NCBI GenBank assembly: GCA_965116335.1
Contig: OZ220677.1
Location: 2,418,001 to 2,482,000, forward strand
DNA: 64,000 nucleotides
Origin: G963663315 sp965116335
GTDB lineage: Bacteria > Pseudomonadota > Gammaproteobacteria > Arenicellales > Poriferihabitantaceae
Direction of reading: 5' to 3'
In this document: positions 33,957-42,396 of the stretch, piece after piece
Position numbering within the stretch: the stretch's first letter is position 1
Layout: every line of letters begins with the position of its first letter
Notes under the pieces: generated by a model
The model's database searches: none
The model's input: the letters and a program-made list of their open reading frames with translations, nothing else
What the model was told of the DNA's origin: nothing
Position numbers and translations under genes: made by a program

Positions 33957-34218
33957 ATGCTTTGTATTCACCAGAACGAGGATTGGCCGAATTTCATCTG
34001 GGACAGTGAAACGCTGTCACCGGGGCTTGCTGCCGTGCGTTACGCGCAAGGTCAACTGGTCGGTCGGATGCGGGCTTCAGGTGAACACATCCAAATATGC
34101 AAGGTTGGTCAAGACTTCCAAAGATACGGCTTTACGGGATATTCGTGGGTTGCTGGCCGGTGGTGTTTTGGTGAAGAATCCGGGCGGTGGCCGCAGCGCA
34201 AGCTATCGGCTGGCTTGA
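33957..34218 (+). pseudogene. Fic-family gene (DUF4172 type) with large internal deletion
   Basis: From the ATG at 33957 the frame encodes the DUF4172 N-terminus (IHQNEDWPNFIWDSETL, then YAQGQLVGRM). At about 34075-34082 the sequence changes frame and jumps to the family's C-terminal winged helix (NTSKYARLVKTSKDTALRDI and GGGRSASYRLA, stop at 34218). The whole catalytic Fic core (HxFxDGNGR) is missing. It is dead as an AMPylator. Confidence 0.8.
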
Positions 34219-34273
34219 CGCCGGATTCTGATGAAAACGGCCAGTATCATCACCAGTAGTAAGGCTGGTAGTA

Positions 34274-35317
34274 TTAATTGAACTTGTCGTAGCGCACCAT
34301 TTGCGCCGGTATCTGTAAATCCAGGAGCAGGGGCCGGATGCAGGCATCCACCATTGGTTGCGGCCCGGCGATATAAACCATGGTATGGGTCGTGCCCGGT
34401 GAAGTCGAGGCAAGTGCCACTTCGTGCACTAATCCATAACGGGTCGGCATTGGCTCACCGTCCGGGGAAGTTACTGTGCCAGCGGTTTCATCGGATAGCA
34501 CGATGTTGACCGACAGGGCATCCGGATAGCGCGCCTGCATCGCGTACAAGCGGTCTGCGTAAAACATGTCGGCGCGGGTGCGGATGCCGAAAAACAGGCG
34601 GGCTGTGTGCGTATCGAAATAATTGGTCATTGAAGCCTTCTCAAGAATCGACATCAATCCCGCGATACCCGAACCGCCGGCAATCAGCAGAAGATCATAT
34701 CCTTCATCAGGATGAAAAGTTGCGCGTCCCAACGGTCCGAACAACTCAACCTCGTCCCGGTTGCGCGTCTCATCGAAAGCCCACTCGGAAAAAGCGCCGC
34801 CCGGTTTTTTCTTGATGACGAATTCAAGGGTATCCGTCTGCGGTTTGAAATCAACCATTGAATAGGCGCGCCGCCCGGATATTCCCGGTGCCTTGATTAC
34901 GAAAAACTGACCGGCGTGAAAGCGTACTGGCCGGGGCAGCCTTACATCAAATCGGGCTACATCCGTAGTCAACCGGGTCCAGTTCGAGACGGAGCCGGTA
35001 TAGTGGTCGGGGCGGAAGTCGTCATCACGGAACGGTTTAATCCGGGCCGGGACGGTCAGATTGCAAGCCGATTGCGCGGTAGCCTGACACAACAGGAATT
35101 CCTTTCTCGCTGCCCGCAGGTTTTTCCGTCCGGGCGCCTCAATCCAACCCTGATCCAGATCGCCCTGATCCAGTCGCGCGCGACAGGTTCCACAGGTTCC
35201 GGTCGCACATTCATACGGTAGTGGGATACCGGCTCGCAATCCGGCATACAACAGCTTTTCATTGTCCGCAGCGTCAAATCGGTAAGTCTGGTCTTTTTTT
35301 ACAATTTCTATCAGCAT
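34274..35317 (-). CDS. 2Fe-2S ferredoxin/FAD-NAD(P)H reductase, electron-transfer component
   Basis: A 347-residue two-domain reductase. Residues 1-90 form a plant-type ferredoxin with cysteines in YECATGTCGTCRARL and FLLCQA. Then come an FAD domain with GRRAYSMVDF (RxYS motif) and an NAD domain with LLLIAGGSGIAGLMSILEKA. This layout is that of reductases feeding soluble di-iron or Rieske oxygenases, or CDP-deoxyhexose reductase-like enzymes. No oxygenase gene is next to it, so its partner is unknown. The ATG at 35317 is preferred to the TTG at 35329. Confidence 0.82.
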   Translation of the reverse strand: MLIEIVKKDQTYRFDAADNEKLLYAGLRAGIPLPYECATGTCGTCRARLDQGDLDQGWIEAPGRKNLRAARKEFLLCQATAQSACNLTVPARIKPFRDDDFRPDHYTGSVSNWTRLTTDVARFDVRLPRPVRFHAGQFFVIKAPGISGRRAYSMVDFKPQTDTLEFVIKKKPGGAFSEWAFDETRNRDEVELFGPLGRATFHPDEGYDLLLIAGGSGIAGLMSILEKASMTNYFDTHTARLFFGIRTRADMFYADRLYAMQARYPDALSVNIVLSDETAGTVTSPDGEPMPTRYGLVHEVALASTSPGTTHTMVYIAGPQPMVDACIRPLLLDLQIPAQMVRYDKFN

Positions 35318-35325
35318 GATTGCAT

Positions 35326-35528
35326 TCAACCGGATTGAAAATCCCGCTTAATCATCGTCTTCATCATCAAATTCATATTCCAGTCCAGATTGTCCTGGGA
35401 CAGGCAGGTAGTATAGATCAATTTCTTGATCTTTTCCCGGATTGAGGCGTTGTCTGCGGGCATTGCCATCTATTGTCTGATCAGAGGGAAGGCAGGTCTT
35501 GATCGGGAAAGACGGTTGCGCGGTATCA
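35326..35528 (-). other. Short spacer with two protein-like frames
   Basis: Between the TauE gene and the reductase one frame (ATG at 35469, stop at 35326) gives 47 residues beginning MAMPADNASIREKIKK, ending 9 bases before the reductase ATG. A second frame, without any start codon, ends in GLEYEFDDEDDD. Neither has a recognised family. A small gene or a remnant is possible. Confidence 0.25.
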
Positions 35529-36278
35529 TCATGCTCCTGCTATTTTGACCAGAATGAACAGGCCGACCAGAACCATCAGTATCGAAACGCCTTTTTTAAG
35601 ATAATCGGCCGGTATGGCATGAGCGAGGCTGGCACCCACTACTGATCCGCACGCCAGCGCCAGCGCAATGCCAGCACTCAGTTTGAGGTCGATCTGCCCA
35701 TACAGGGCGTTCCCTGAAGTGGCGGCCATGGCAATCGGGATCTGGATCACCTGGGATAAGCCAATTGCGACCAGTACCGGCACTCGCAGCCAGATCAGGA
35801 CCGGCACCAGCAGCAGGGGACCGCCGGTTCCGGTCAGTGCTGAACCGGCGCCGGTGGCAAAGCCGATCATCAGCAGGCTATTGCCCGGAACTGCCGGAAC
35901 CTGATCGTTTTCAGGCTGTCTGCCGACAAGGGTATGGATACCGGAGAAAAGAATAGCTACAGCGATTCCGGCTTCGAGCGCGAGGGCGGATACAAAGGGT
36001 AGCAAAAAGGCGCCGAGGAAAGCGCCCGGCAGGGCACCCAGGCAGACCCGGGCTACCATGCCACGATCGATCGTGCCGTGTCGCGCATAGATGATGGCTC
36101 CCACTGTGCCGGTCACAATATAACTCAGGTTACAGGCCGGTATGGCGAGGTGGATAGGCACATCACCGAGATACTTCAGCGCGGGCACCAGCAATACTCC
36201 GCCGATGCCGACGTGTCCGATCAGCATGCCGATGACGACGATGACGAGGGCAAGTGACAGGCTGAACGGGAAAAACAT
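35529..36278 (-). CDS. TauE/SafE-family membrane permease
   Basis: A 249-residue (from the ATG at 36278) membrane protein with about 8 helices and two repeated halves: LIGHVGIGGVLLVPALKYLG in the first and FATGAGSALTGTGGPLLLVP in the second. The family exports sulfite, sulfoacetate or other organic anions; substrate is not decidable here. Reductase and permease are on the same strand, but the 200-base spacer makes a common function uncertain. Confidence 0.82.
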   Translation of the reverse strand: MFFPFSLSLALVIVVIGMLIGHVGIGGVLLVPALKYLGDVPIHLAIPACNLSYIVTGTVGAIIYARHGTIDRGMVARVCLGALPGAFLGAFLLPFVSALALEAGIAVAILFSGIHTLVGRQPENDQVPAVPGNSLLMIGFATGAGSALTGTGGPLLLVPVLIWLRVPVLVAIGLSQVIQIPIAMAATSGNALYGQIDLKLSAGIALALACGSVVGASLAHAIPADYLKKGVSILMVLVGLFILVKIAGA

Positions 36279-36379
36279 ATTGGTTGCCGGGCTTGTAGTT
36301 ATCTGCACAATCAAGCGCGAATCATGCCAAAGTTTACGATTCGATGATAGACTAGCAGGCAGACCTTACCTCAAGAGTT

Positions 36380-36710
36380 GTTGTCATGCCCTGTACAATC
36401 CGGTAATCCACAACCATACGGAGGTTGCGGTTACCCGTCATCGTAGGGGCGCCCCTTGTGGGTGCCCGGTATCGTTGATTCCTGTTCGATCATTCGCGGG
36501 AGGGCACAGAGACCCTCCCCTACAACATCATTTCGATCCATGTATCCAAATCATTCCCCCCACCCAATCAGTCTGCGCTTCACTTGCCTGATTGGACTCC
36601 CCGGTCTGCGGGGGGAGTGATGCCATAACGGGTTGGGATTCATTCCGACATCCAATCATTCCCCCCTTGAGGGGGAATCACATCGCGCGAAGCGGGTGTG
36701 ATGGGGGGAA
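36380..36710. repeat. Repeat cluster A/B/C between the TauE gene and autotransporter 2
   Basis: B (36442-36523) starts CGTAGGGGCGCC and ends CTCCCCTAC. It is followed by C-type palindromes with CCCCGGTCTGCGGGG and CCCCCCTTGAGGGGG. The segment ACGGGTTGGGATTCATTCCG near 36627 also stands after autotransporter 1 (3156-3175), so the duplicated unit extends past the 3' end of both genes. No gene is seen in 36315-36734. Confidence 0.75.
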
Positions 36711-36734
36711 CAACCACCGGAACAGGCCCTTACC

Positions 36735-39700
36735 CTACCACCTCACTCTGGCCTCTACCCCGAACCAATGCTTCGGCGCGGTTTGTTCCTGTGTGAATCG
36801 GGTGGCTTGTATCCCCAATGACAGATTCCGGTGGGTTGCCAGCGGCGTCATGCGCCAGCCCAGTTGGATATCTGTCGTATCGCCATCCAGGCCCATGCCA
36901 ATATGCGGACTACCCGTGAATAATCCATCCCATGCAGGCAACCCATACGCCGCATCTATCGCCCATCGGTTGTCGGAGGATGAGGATGCCAAAACAGGTT
37001 CTGCCATCCACCAGCTATTGAGACCGTCTATATTCAGACCTGGGGTTTGAGACAGGGATAAGGAGAATCCCAGATCACTGTTCGGAGTACGATCATGAAT
37101 CAGGGAAGCCGAGAATCCCTTTTCTTCTATCTCTTGTTGATGAGACAGAAGATATTGCCCTTCGATGTCGATTTGTACTGTGGGTGAAGTCCAGCGCAGA
37201 CCACTGCCAGCATAGAGGCCAAAGCCACTCTCCGCCCCGCCCGAATCATGTCTTGCGCCTATCGTGAAGGTGGGTTGCAGTTCAGTATTGTACAGCGTGT
37301 GATTCCAGGTACTTTGCAGTCCCGCCCGGATGCGACTGATGAATGGATTCATATTATCCTGTTTACTTTCATCCGATTGGGTCCGTACCCATAAGGCATC
37401 GGTATTGAGTGACAGATTGACAGTTTCTGTGGTTTTTAATTCACTGTTCGCGCCGATGTTCAGCAGTTGCCAGGTGACATCGGATTCATTTCTTTTGATG
37501 TTTTCTCGATAGCGGCTCACGGTGCCTTGTCCAAATCCTGCCGCACCCCATATCCGGGTATCTCCTAACTCTTTGGCGCTATAGGGCACAAGCGCTGTGA
37601 TATTGGATTCCATGCGCTCTTGGTTCGCTTGTCTTTGACTGAATCCTTCTGTCGTGCTCGATAGCAGACTGAACCCTGTCATCCAGTCATTTACGGAGTA
37701 GTCTGCGCCGATCTGTAAGGTACGGCTTTCTCCTTGCGTTTGGATGTTATGTTGCGTCCCTTCAAAGTCGGTTTCAGACAGTTGTCCCCAGAATGCGGTA
37801 TTGCCTCCCCGTAGGTCCAATCCGGTGGTATGCAGGAACTGACTGTTGGAGAGTATATCCTGGGCATTCAGGGTTTCAGAAGCCGGGTTCAGAGTGTATG
37901 AATCAGGATCAAATTCTCCTGATGACGGGTTCATGGGAACCGACCAACCGGCCAGGGTTGCAGATAGTCCGGGGGTACGGCTGGCATCCATTCTCTTGCG
38001 GATACCGTCTATGGCTTGTTCAGCTACCGTGCGTCCCATACGGGAAAGCCAGGGAGTGGTGGCCTGGGTGGTATCGGGTTGTATAGTGAGCGTGACCGAG
38101 GCGATGCGTTGATTGCTGCCCTTTATGCGATGAATCAGTTGAACGGTTTGTTCGGTTGTATTCTCGTTCGCCATTGCACTTACGGTGATGCTTTGCGGGT
38201 TTTGCCAGTTATCCGGGGTAAAGACTACCGTAGAGGGCGTGACCGTAATGCGCGGGTTGTCTTGTGCGGTACTGCCGACACTGGCTGTGGACAGCAGACT
38301 CATGGCTGGTGAGAACAGGGGCGTAATCTCGATGGTGACCGATTCAGTCGGGGTGCTGTCCAGTACCAGGGTATAAGATGCCATCGTGCCTTCGGTCAGG
38401 GTCAAGGCTTGCGCGGAAACCGTGACCGGGGGGATGACCGGAGGTGTGGCTACAGGGGGCGTATCGTTGTTATTGTTCCCACCGGGGTTTGTGGTTGGTG
38501 TCGTCGGACCCGGGTTTATCGTGGTATCGTCATCAGTGACGGTCACGGTAACGGAGCCGGTCACCGTGCCGTAGTTCCCGCCGGATGCGGTATGGGTGAG
38601 GATTGCGGTGTCGTGGGTGGTATCGTCATCCTGCCCTGCATGGACCGTCACGGTTTGTGCGGTGTCCCAGTTTGTGGTTGTGAAGGTGAGCGGTGAGGAC
38701 GGACTGATGGTTATATCCTCGTTATCTGATTCAATAGCCACCGTTACGGTAGCGGTTGGCTCGGTTGCCAGTTCTATTGTGTAACTGCCGGTGGTTCCTT
38801 CCGTGAGGGTCAGTGTGTTTTGTGAGAGTGTCAGTGCGGGCGTACCAGGGAGTGGTTCATCATTATCGGTAATGGTGAGTGTGTGCACGATTGTTGTACT
38901 GCCGAGTGTGTAGCCTGTACCATCGGTCAGGGTCAGGATGACGGTTTCGACTGGCTCGGTGATGGGGTTGCTGTCGTCAATGATAACCACCGGGATAGTT
39001 GCAGTTGTAGCTCCGGCGGTAACGTTCAGTGTACCCTGGTTCTGGATGGTGAAGTCATTGCCACTGCCTGCGGTAGCATTGCCGCCTACCGTGTAGGTCA
39101 GGGTAAGCCCCCCGGAAGGTGCGGCGGATGAGAGATTGATGGTTACGTTATGTGTACCGGCATCCTCAAGCACACTCGAAGACGAGGAAGAGAAGTCTAC
39201 TGTGGGGATGATCGGTGCCGCTGCACTGACTACGATGTTAAAGGTATCACTGATACTGCCGCTATTGCCATCATTGGCGGTTACCTTGACCGATAGTGTG
39301 CCCACATCGGTTGATTGTGGCGTACCGGAGAAGGTGCGGGTGCCGGTAGTGAAAGTCAGCCAGGAGGGTAAGGCGCTGTTATCGGATTTCAGTGCGCTAT
39401 AGGTCAGGGAGTCGCTATCCGCATCATTGAAAGTATTGGCCGGGAAGGCATAAGTAAAGGCAGTACCGACTGTGGCGCTCTGGTTGGGGATGGCATTGGC
39501 TACCGTGGGGGCGTTGTTGGTTGGCTGTACAGTATTGCTCACTGTGAAGGTATTGTGATTGGCGCCTATGCGCCCATAGCTGGTGAGTCTGTTACCGGCT
39601 ATGTCGTGAATGTTGTGGCCAACTGTATTGAAGCCGAGCCTTACGGTGCCGTTGAAGCTGTCCAGGTTGCCACCGGATGCGGTGACATCGTAGGCCCGGT

Positions 39701-40817
39701 CGTTACCCGTGACCTGGGTTGCGCTGGTAATGGTGGCGGTGGTGGTAGGGGGAGGGGTGTTGGGGACGATTCTGAAATCTGCAGCGTCTACATTCTTCAC
39801 GGATTCGTTGAAGGTGACACGCCATTTGAGAGTATCGGCACTGGTTGACGGAGTGGTCGGGTTCTGGCGGGTGAAGGATTGTACGCGGGGTTTCAGGTTG
39901 TCAACCTCGTAGGTATTGTTATTGGTGCCAGAAGTGGGCGTGAGATTAGACAGTGCGTTACCGGAGGTGTCCTGGATGTTGTGGTTATTGGCGAAGCCCA
40001 GGGTGATGATTGTGTTGCGGGATGCGAGGTTGCCGCCTGTGATGGTGAGGTCGTAGGTCGTGTTCCCGTTCCCGATTCCGGCTACGGCATTAATGGTAGC
40101 GTCGGTGCCATCGACAGTGAAATCTGCTGCGTCCACATTCTGTACGGGTTCGTTGAAGGTGACGCGCCATTTGAGGGTATCGGCATTGGTTGGTGAAGTG
40201 GATGGAGTATGGCGGGTGATGGAGGTGATGCGGGGGGCAGTGGTGTCAGAGGATGTGTCGTCGTCGAGGATGGTATGGGTATGGGTGCCGAGAGTAGCGC
40301 CGGCACTGTTGGTGTTGATAGAAAGCGTCGCGATGACTGTCTCGTCAGATTCAGCAGTTGTATCCCCCTTGATGCGGATCTTTGTAAAGGTGTTTGAAAG
40401 GGAGGATGTACTTGAAGTGAAACCATGATTTTGCGTGCAATTTGAGGACCAAGGACTGTTATTTTGAATCAACTGATAATCGTCGCTCGCGGGAATGGTC
40501 GCAGCTTGTGTCGTATCTATCATCGCGGTGCCGGTGAAGCAGATTTTCCATGTAACAACGTCTGATCCCGATACTGCCTGCGATAAATTTACCGTATAGG
40601 TGAGGTCTCTGGTGCCGGAGTTGCCCTCGTTGGCACTGGCGGGGCCGCTGATTGATAAGGTTTGTGCCTGTGCCCCGGCGGCAAGGCCCAGCAATAGTGG
40701 CAGGGCGAGCAGGAAGCGGAATAGACCCGACCGCAGACGGCGGGGGGAATGATGGTGTGCGAAAGGTCTTGTACCCTCCCGCGAATGATGGGAACGGGTA
40801 TCAACGATTGCGGGCAC
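36735..40817 (-). CDS. Multi-domain autotransporter, paralogue 2
   Basis: A 1360-residue type V secreted protein. The signal region is RRLRSGLFRFLLALPLLLGL ending AGAQAQ. The passenger has a Calx-beta domain (about 50-185), two Big/SwmB-like repeats (LKWRVTFNEPVQNVDAADF, LKWRVTFNESVKNVDAADF), a cadherin-like He_PIG domain (PNQSATVGTAFTYAFPAN), a second Calx-beta domain, and two TLTEG repeats separated by a Pro/Asn linker. The C-terminal 340 residues form the barrel, ending VEARVRW, nearly identical to paralogue 1. The frame starts with an ATG inside repeat B, so MPAIVDTRSHHSREG may be encoded by the repeat or the true start may lie later. Confidence 0.88.
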   Translation of the reverse strand: MPAIVDTRSHHSREGTRPFAHHHSPRRLRSGLFRFLLALPLLLGLAAGAQAQTLSISGPASANEGNSGTRDLTYTVNLSQAVSGSDVVTWKICFTGTAMIDTTQAATIPASDDYQLIQNNSPWSSNCTQNHGFTSSTSSLSNTFTKIRIKGDTTAESDETVIATLSINTNSAGATLGTHTHTILDDDTSSDTTAPRITSITRHTPSTSPTNADTLKWRVTFNEPVQNVDAADFTVDGTDATINAVAGIGNGNTTYDLTITGGNLASRNTIITLGFANNHNIQDTSGNALSNLTPTSGTNNNTYEVDNLKPRVQSFTRQNPTTPSTSADTLKWRVTFNESVKNVDAADFRIVPNTPPPTTTATITSATQVTGNDRAYDVTASGGNLDSFNGTVRLGFNTVGHNIHDIAGNRLTSYGRIGANHNTFTVSNTVQPTNNAPTVANAIPNQSATVGTAFTYAFPANTFNDADSDSLTYSALKSDNSALPSWLTFTTGTRTFSGTPQSTDVGTLSVKVTANDGNSGSISDTFNIVVSAAAPIIPTVDFSSSSSSVLEDAGTHNVTINLSSAAPSGGLTLTYTVGGNATAGSGNDFTIQNQGTLNVTAGATTATIPVVIIDDSNPITEPVETVILTLTDGTGYTLGSTTIVHTLTITDNDEPLPGTPALTLSQNTLTLTEGTTGSYTIELATEPTATVTVAIESDNEDITISPSSPLTFTTTNWDTAQTVTVHAGQDDDTTHDTAILTHTASGGNYGTVTGSVTVTVTDDDTTINPGPTTPTTNPGGNNNNDTPPVATPPVIPPVTVSAQALTLTEGTMASYTLVLDSTPTESVTIEITPLFSPAMSLLSTASVGSTAQDNPRITVTPSTVVFTPDNWQNPQSITVSAMANENTTEQTVQLIHRIKGSNQRIASVTLTIQPDTTQATTPWLSRMGRTVAEQAIDGIRKRMDASRTPGLSATLAGWSVPMNPSSGEFDPDSYTLNPASETLNAQDILSNSQFLHTTGLDLRGGNTAFWGQLSETDFEGTQHNIQTQGESRTLQIGADYSVNDWMTGFSLLSSTTEGFSQRQANQERMESNITALVPYSAKELGDTRIWGAAGFGQGTVSRYRENIKRNESDVTWQLLNIGANSELKTTETVNLSLNTDALWVRTQSDESKQDNMNPFISRIRAGLQSTWNHTLYNTELQPTFTIGARHDSGGAESGFGLYAGSGLRWTSPTVQIDIEGQYLLSHQQEIEEKGFSASLIHDRTPNSDLGFSLSLSQTPGLNIDGLNSWWMAEPVLASSSSDNRWAIDAAYGLPAWDGLFTGSPHIGMGLDGDTTDIQLGWRMTPLATHRNLSLGIQATRFTQEQTAPKHWFGVEARVRW

Positions 40818-40895
40818 CCACAGAGGGGCGCCCCTACGATGACAGGTAACCGCAACCTCAGTATGGTTGTGGATTCCCGCCTGCGCGGGAAAGAC
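40761..40895. repeat. Repeats B and A overlapping the autotransporter 2 start
   Basis: B covers about 40761-40838 (right end GGGGCGCCCCTACG) and includes the ATG at 40817. A follows at 40867-40895. Together with the tandem array they make up the leader of the autotransporter transcript. Confidence 0.78.
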
Positions 40896-40947
40896 GGATG
40901 GTGAGGTTAAACAGTCAGGGTTCGATGAAGCAGGCGCAGGCTGGTCA

Positions 40948-41058
40948 ATCCGGTGATCCGGTGATCCGGTGATCCGGTGATCCGGTGATCCGGTGATCCG
41001 GTGATCCGGTGATCCGGTGATCCGGTGATCCGGTGATCCGGTGATCCGGTGATCCGGT
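40948..41058. repeat. 8-bp tandem array (GATCCGGT), about 14 copies
   Basis: 111 bases of perfect GATCCGGT repeats (13.9 units) lie between the predicted -10 box and the autotransporter 2 start. The flanks (CAGGCGCAGGCTGGTCA on the left, CAATTATACCAGAAATCA on the right) match those of the 8-copy array at 6297. Confidence 0.95.
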
Positions 41059-41060
41059 CA

Positions 41061-41089
41061 ATTATACCAGAAATCAGGGGTTTAGTCGA
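41061..41089 (-). promoter_or_regulatory. Predicted promoter of autotransporter 2
   Basis: On the minus strand TCGACT (41089-41084) and TATAAT (41066-41061) with a 17-base spacer, as in paralogue 1. The transcription start should fall in the first array unit. Confidence 0.6.
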
Positions 41090-41190
41090 ATTCATCGGGA
41101 TTTTTTTCATTTCATCAGCCTGTTTTTTTGCCGGATATTGAGGGTGTGAATGTACTTTGAGGGCTGTTCCCTGTCAAGTGGGTTTTGCGT

Positions 41191-41400
41191 GTCCCCCCAT
41201 CCAATCCGGTTGCGGATTGGATTCCCCCTCAAGGGGGGAATGATTACCAGGTTTGAGCGTAGGGGACGGTCTCTGTGCCGTCCCGCGAATGATCGGAACA
41301 GGTATCAACGGTAGCGGACAGGCACAGAGGCCTGTCCCTACGCATCGGTAATTGCAGATAACGTATGATTGTGGATTCCCGCTTATCAAGGGAAATACGG
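41191..41400. repeat. Repeat cluster C-B-A
   Basis: C (41191-41243), B (41258-41342) and A (41370-41400), in the same order and with nearly the same bases as 6511-6730. With the array and promoter this makes a duplicated unit of about 450 bases upstream of both autotransporters. No gene lies in 41090-41420. Confidence 0.82.
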
Positions 41401-41420
41401 AACAGGTATCAACGATAGGG

Positions 41421-42377
41421 TCATTGGGTGTTGATTTGTGTATTGAACCATCGGGCAACGGGTTGCAGTGGGGGTTGGCGCAGTTTGGCGGTCAGCAGCC
41501 GGAGTACTCGTGGAAGATGATGCTGGTAAACCGGCTTGTTGTCGCGCTTCCATAAGCGCATGAAAATCCCGGCTACCTTGCAGTGGCGTTGCGCTCCCCA
41601 TACGGCGTAATGATGCGCGAAAGTTCTCGCGTCCGGTGCCTGAGGGGCGGCCAGGTAGCGTTCCAGGCTGCGGGCTACCTGATCGGGTTTCAGACCCCGG
41701 CGGGCATCTTCGAGCAGGGATACGACATCATAGGCGGGAGAGCCGATCAAGGCATCCTGGTAGTCCAGAACCGCGCAGTGGCGGTTGACCATCATCAGGT
41801 TGTCGACATGGTAGTCACGCAGGTTCAGAGTCGGCTCCAGCGCAGGCAGGTCGTCAAATACAGTTCGCCATGCCTCGACATAAGCGGATTTGACACGATC
41901 ACTGACCGGCTCGCCGGAGTGGGCTGGCAGATACCAGTCGGTGAACAGTTCTGCTTCCCGGATAAAGGCGGTCCAGTCATATTCCCCGATAGTAAGGTCG
42001 GTGGCATGCGGATGATTGCGGAGGGTTGTCAGCAAGTCGATTGCCTGGTCATACAGTCCGGTTTCATCTGCCCCTGCGGCGAGCAGACGGGTAAATGTAT
42101 CTTCTCCGAGGTCTTCCAGCAGAATAAAACCGTGCTCATAGTCGGTCCGGTGGATGGTCGGTGCCCGGATTCCAAGACGTTGCAAGTGTCTTGTTATGCC
42201 GACAAAAGCAGCGGCGTTCTCATGCTCAGGCGGTGCGTCCATCAGCATTATGGATTGACCGGAATGTCCAAGCCGGAAATATTGACGAAACGATGCGTCT
42301 GGCGGTAGCGCATGGATACTGGCATGTGACCAGCCGCTGTCTTTCAGAAACCGGTTTCTCAAGGTTTGCCGGGTCAT
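41421..42377 (-). CDS. amgK: AmgK-like amino-sugar kinase (APH-fold phosphotransferase)
   Basis: A 318-residue aminoglycoside-phosphotransferase-fold kinase of the COG3178 group. The catalytic loop is LNLRDYHVDNLMM and the metal-binding loop AVLDYQDALIGSPAYDVVSL. The N-terminal DASFRQYFRL and HGFILLEDLGEDTF are also typical. AmgK phosphorylates MurNAc/GlcNAc at C-1 in peptidoglycan recycling, usually beside murU, which is not present here, so the exact substrate is inferred. It would complement the AmpG-like permease at 15864. Confidence 0.72.
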   Translation of the reverse strand: MTRQTLRNRFLKDSGWSHASIHALPPDASFRQYFRLGHSGQSIMLMDAPPEHENAAAFVGITRHLQRLGIRAPTIHRTDYEHGFILLEDLGEDTFTRLLAAGADETGLYDQAIDLLTTLRNHPHATDLTIGEYDWTAFIREAELFTDWYLPAHSGEPVSDRVKSAYVEAWRTVFDDLPALEPTLNLRDYHVDNLMMVNRHCAVLDYQDALIGSPAYDVVSLLEDARRGLKPDQVARSLERYLAAPQAPDARTFAHHYAVWGAQRHCKVAGIFMRLWKRDNKPVYQHHLPRVLRLLTAKLRQPPLQPVARWFNTQINTQ

Positions 42378-42396
42378 TTCTGGTATTCCCGCTGAC

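Noticed and set aside
40907..41110. Minus-strand ORF with a DHRITGSP-type repeat
   Set aside because: It is the translation of the 8-bp tandem array in the autotransporter leader and has no independent coding evidence.
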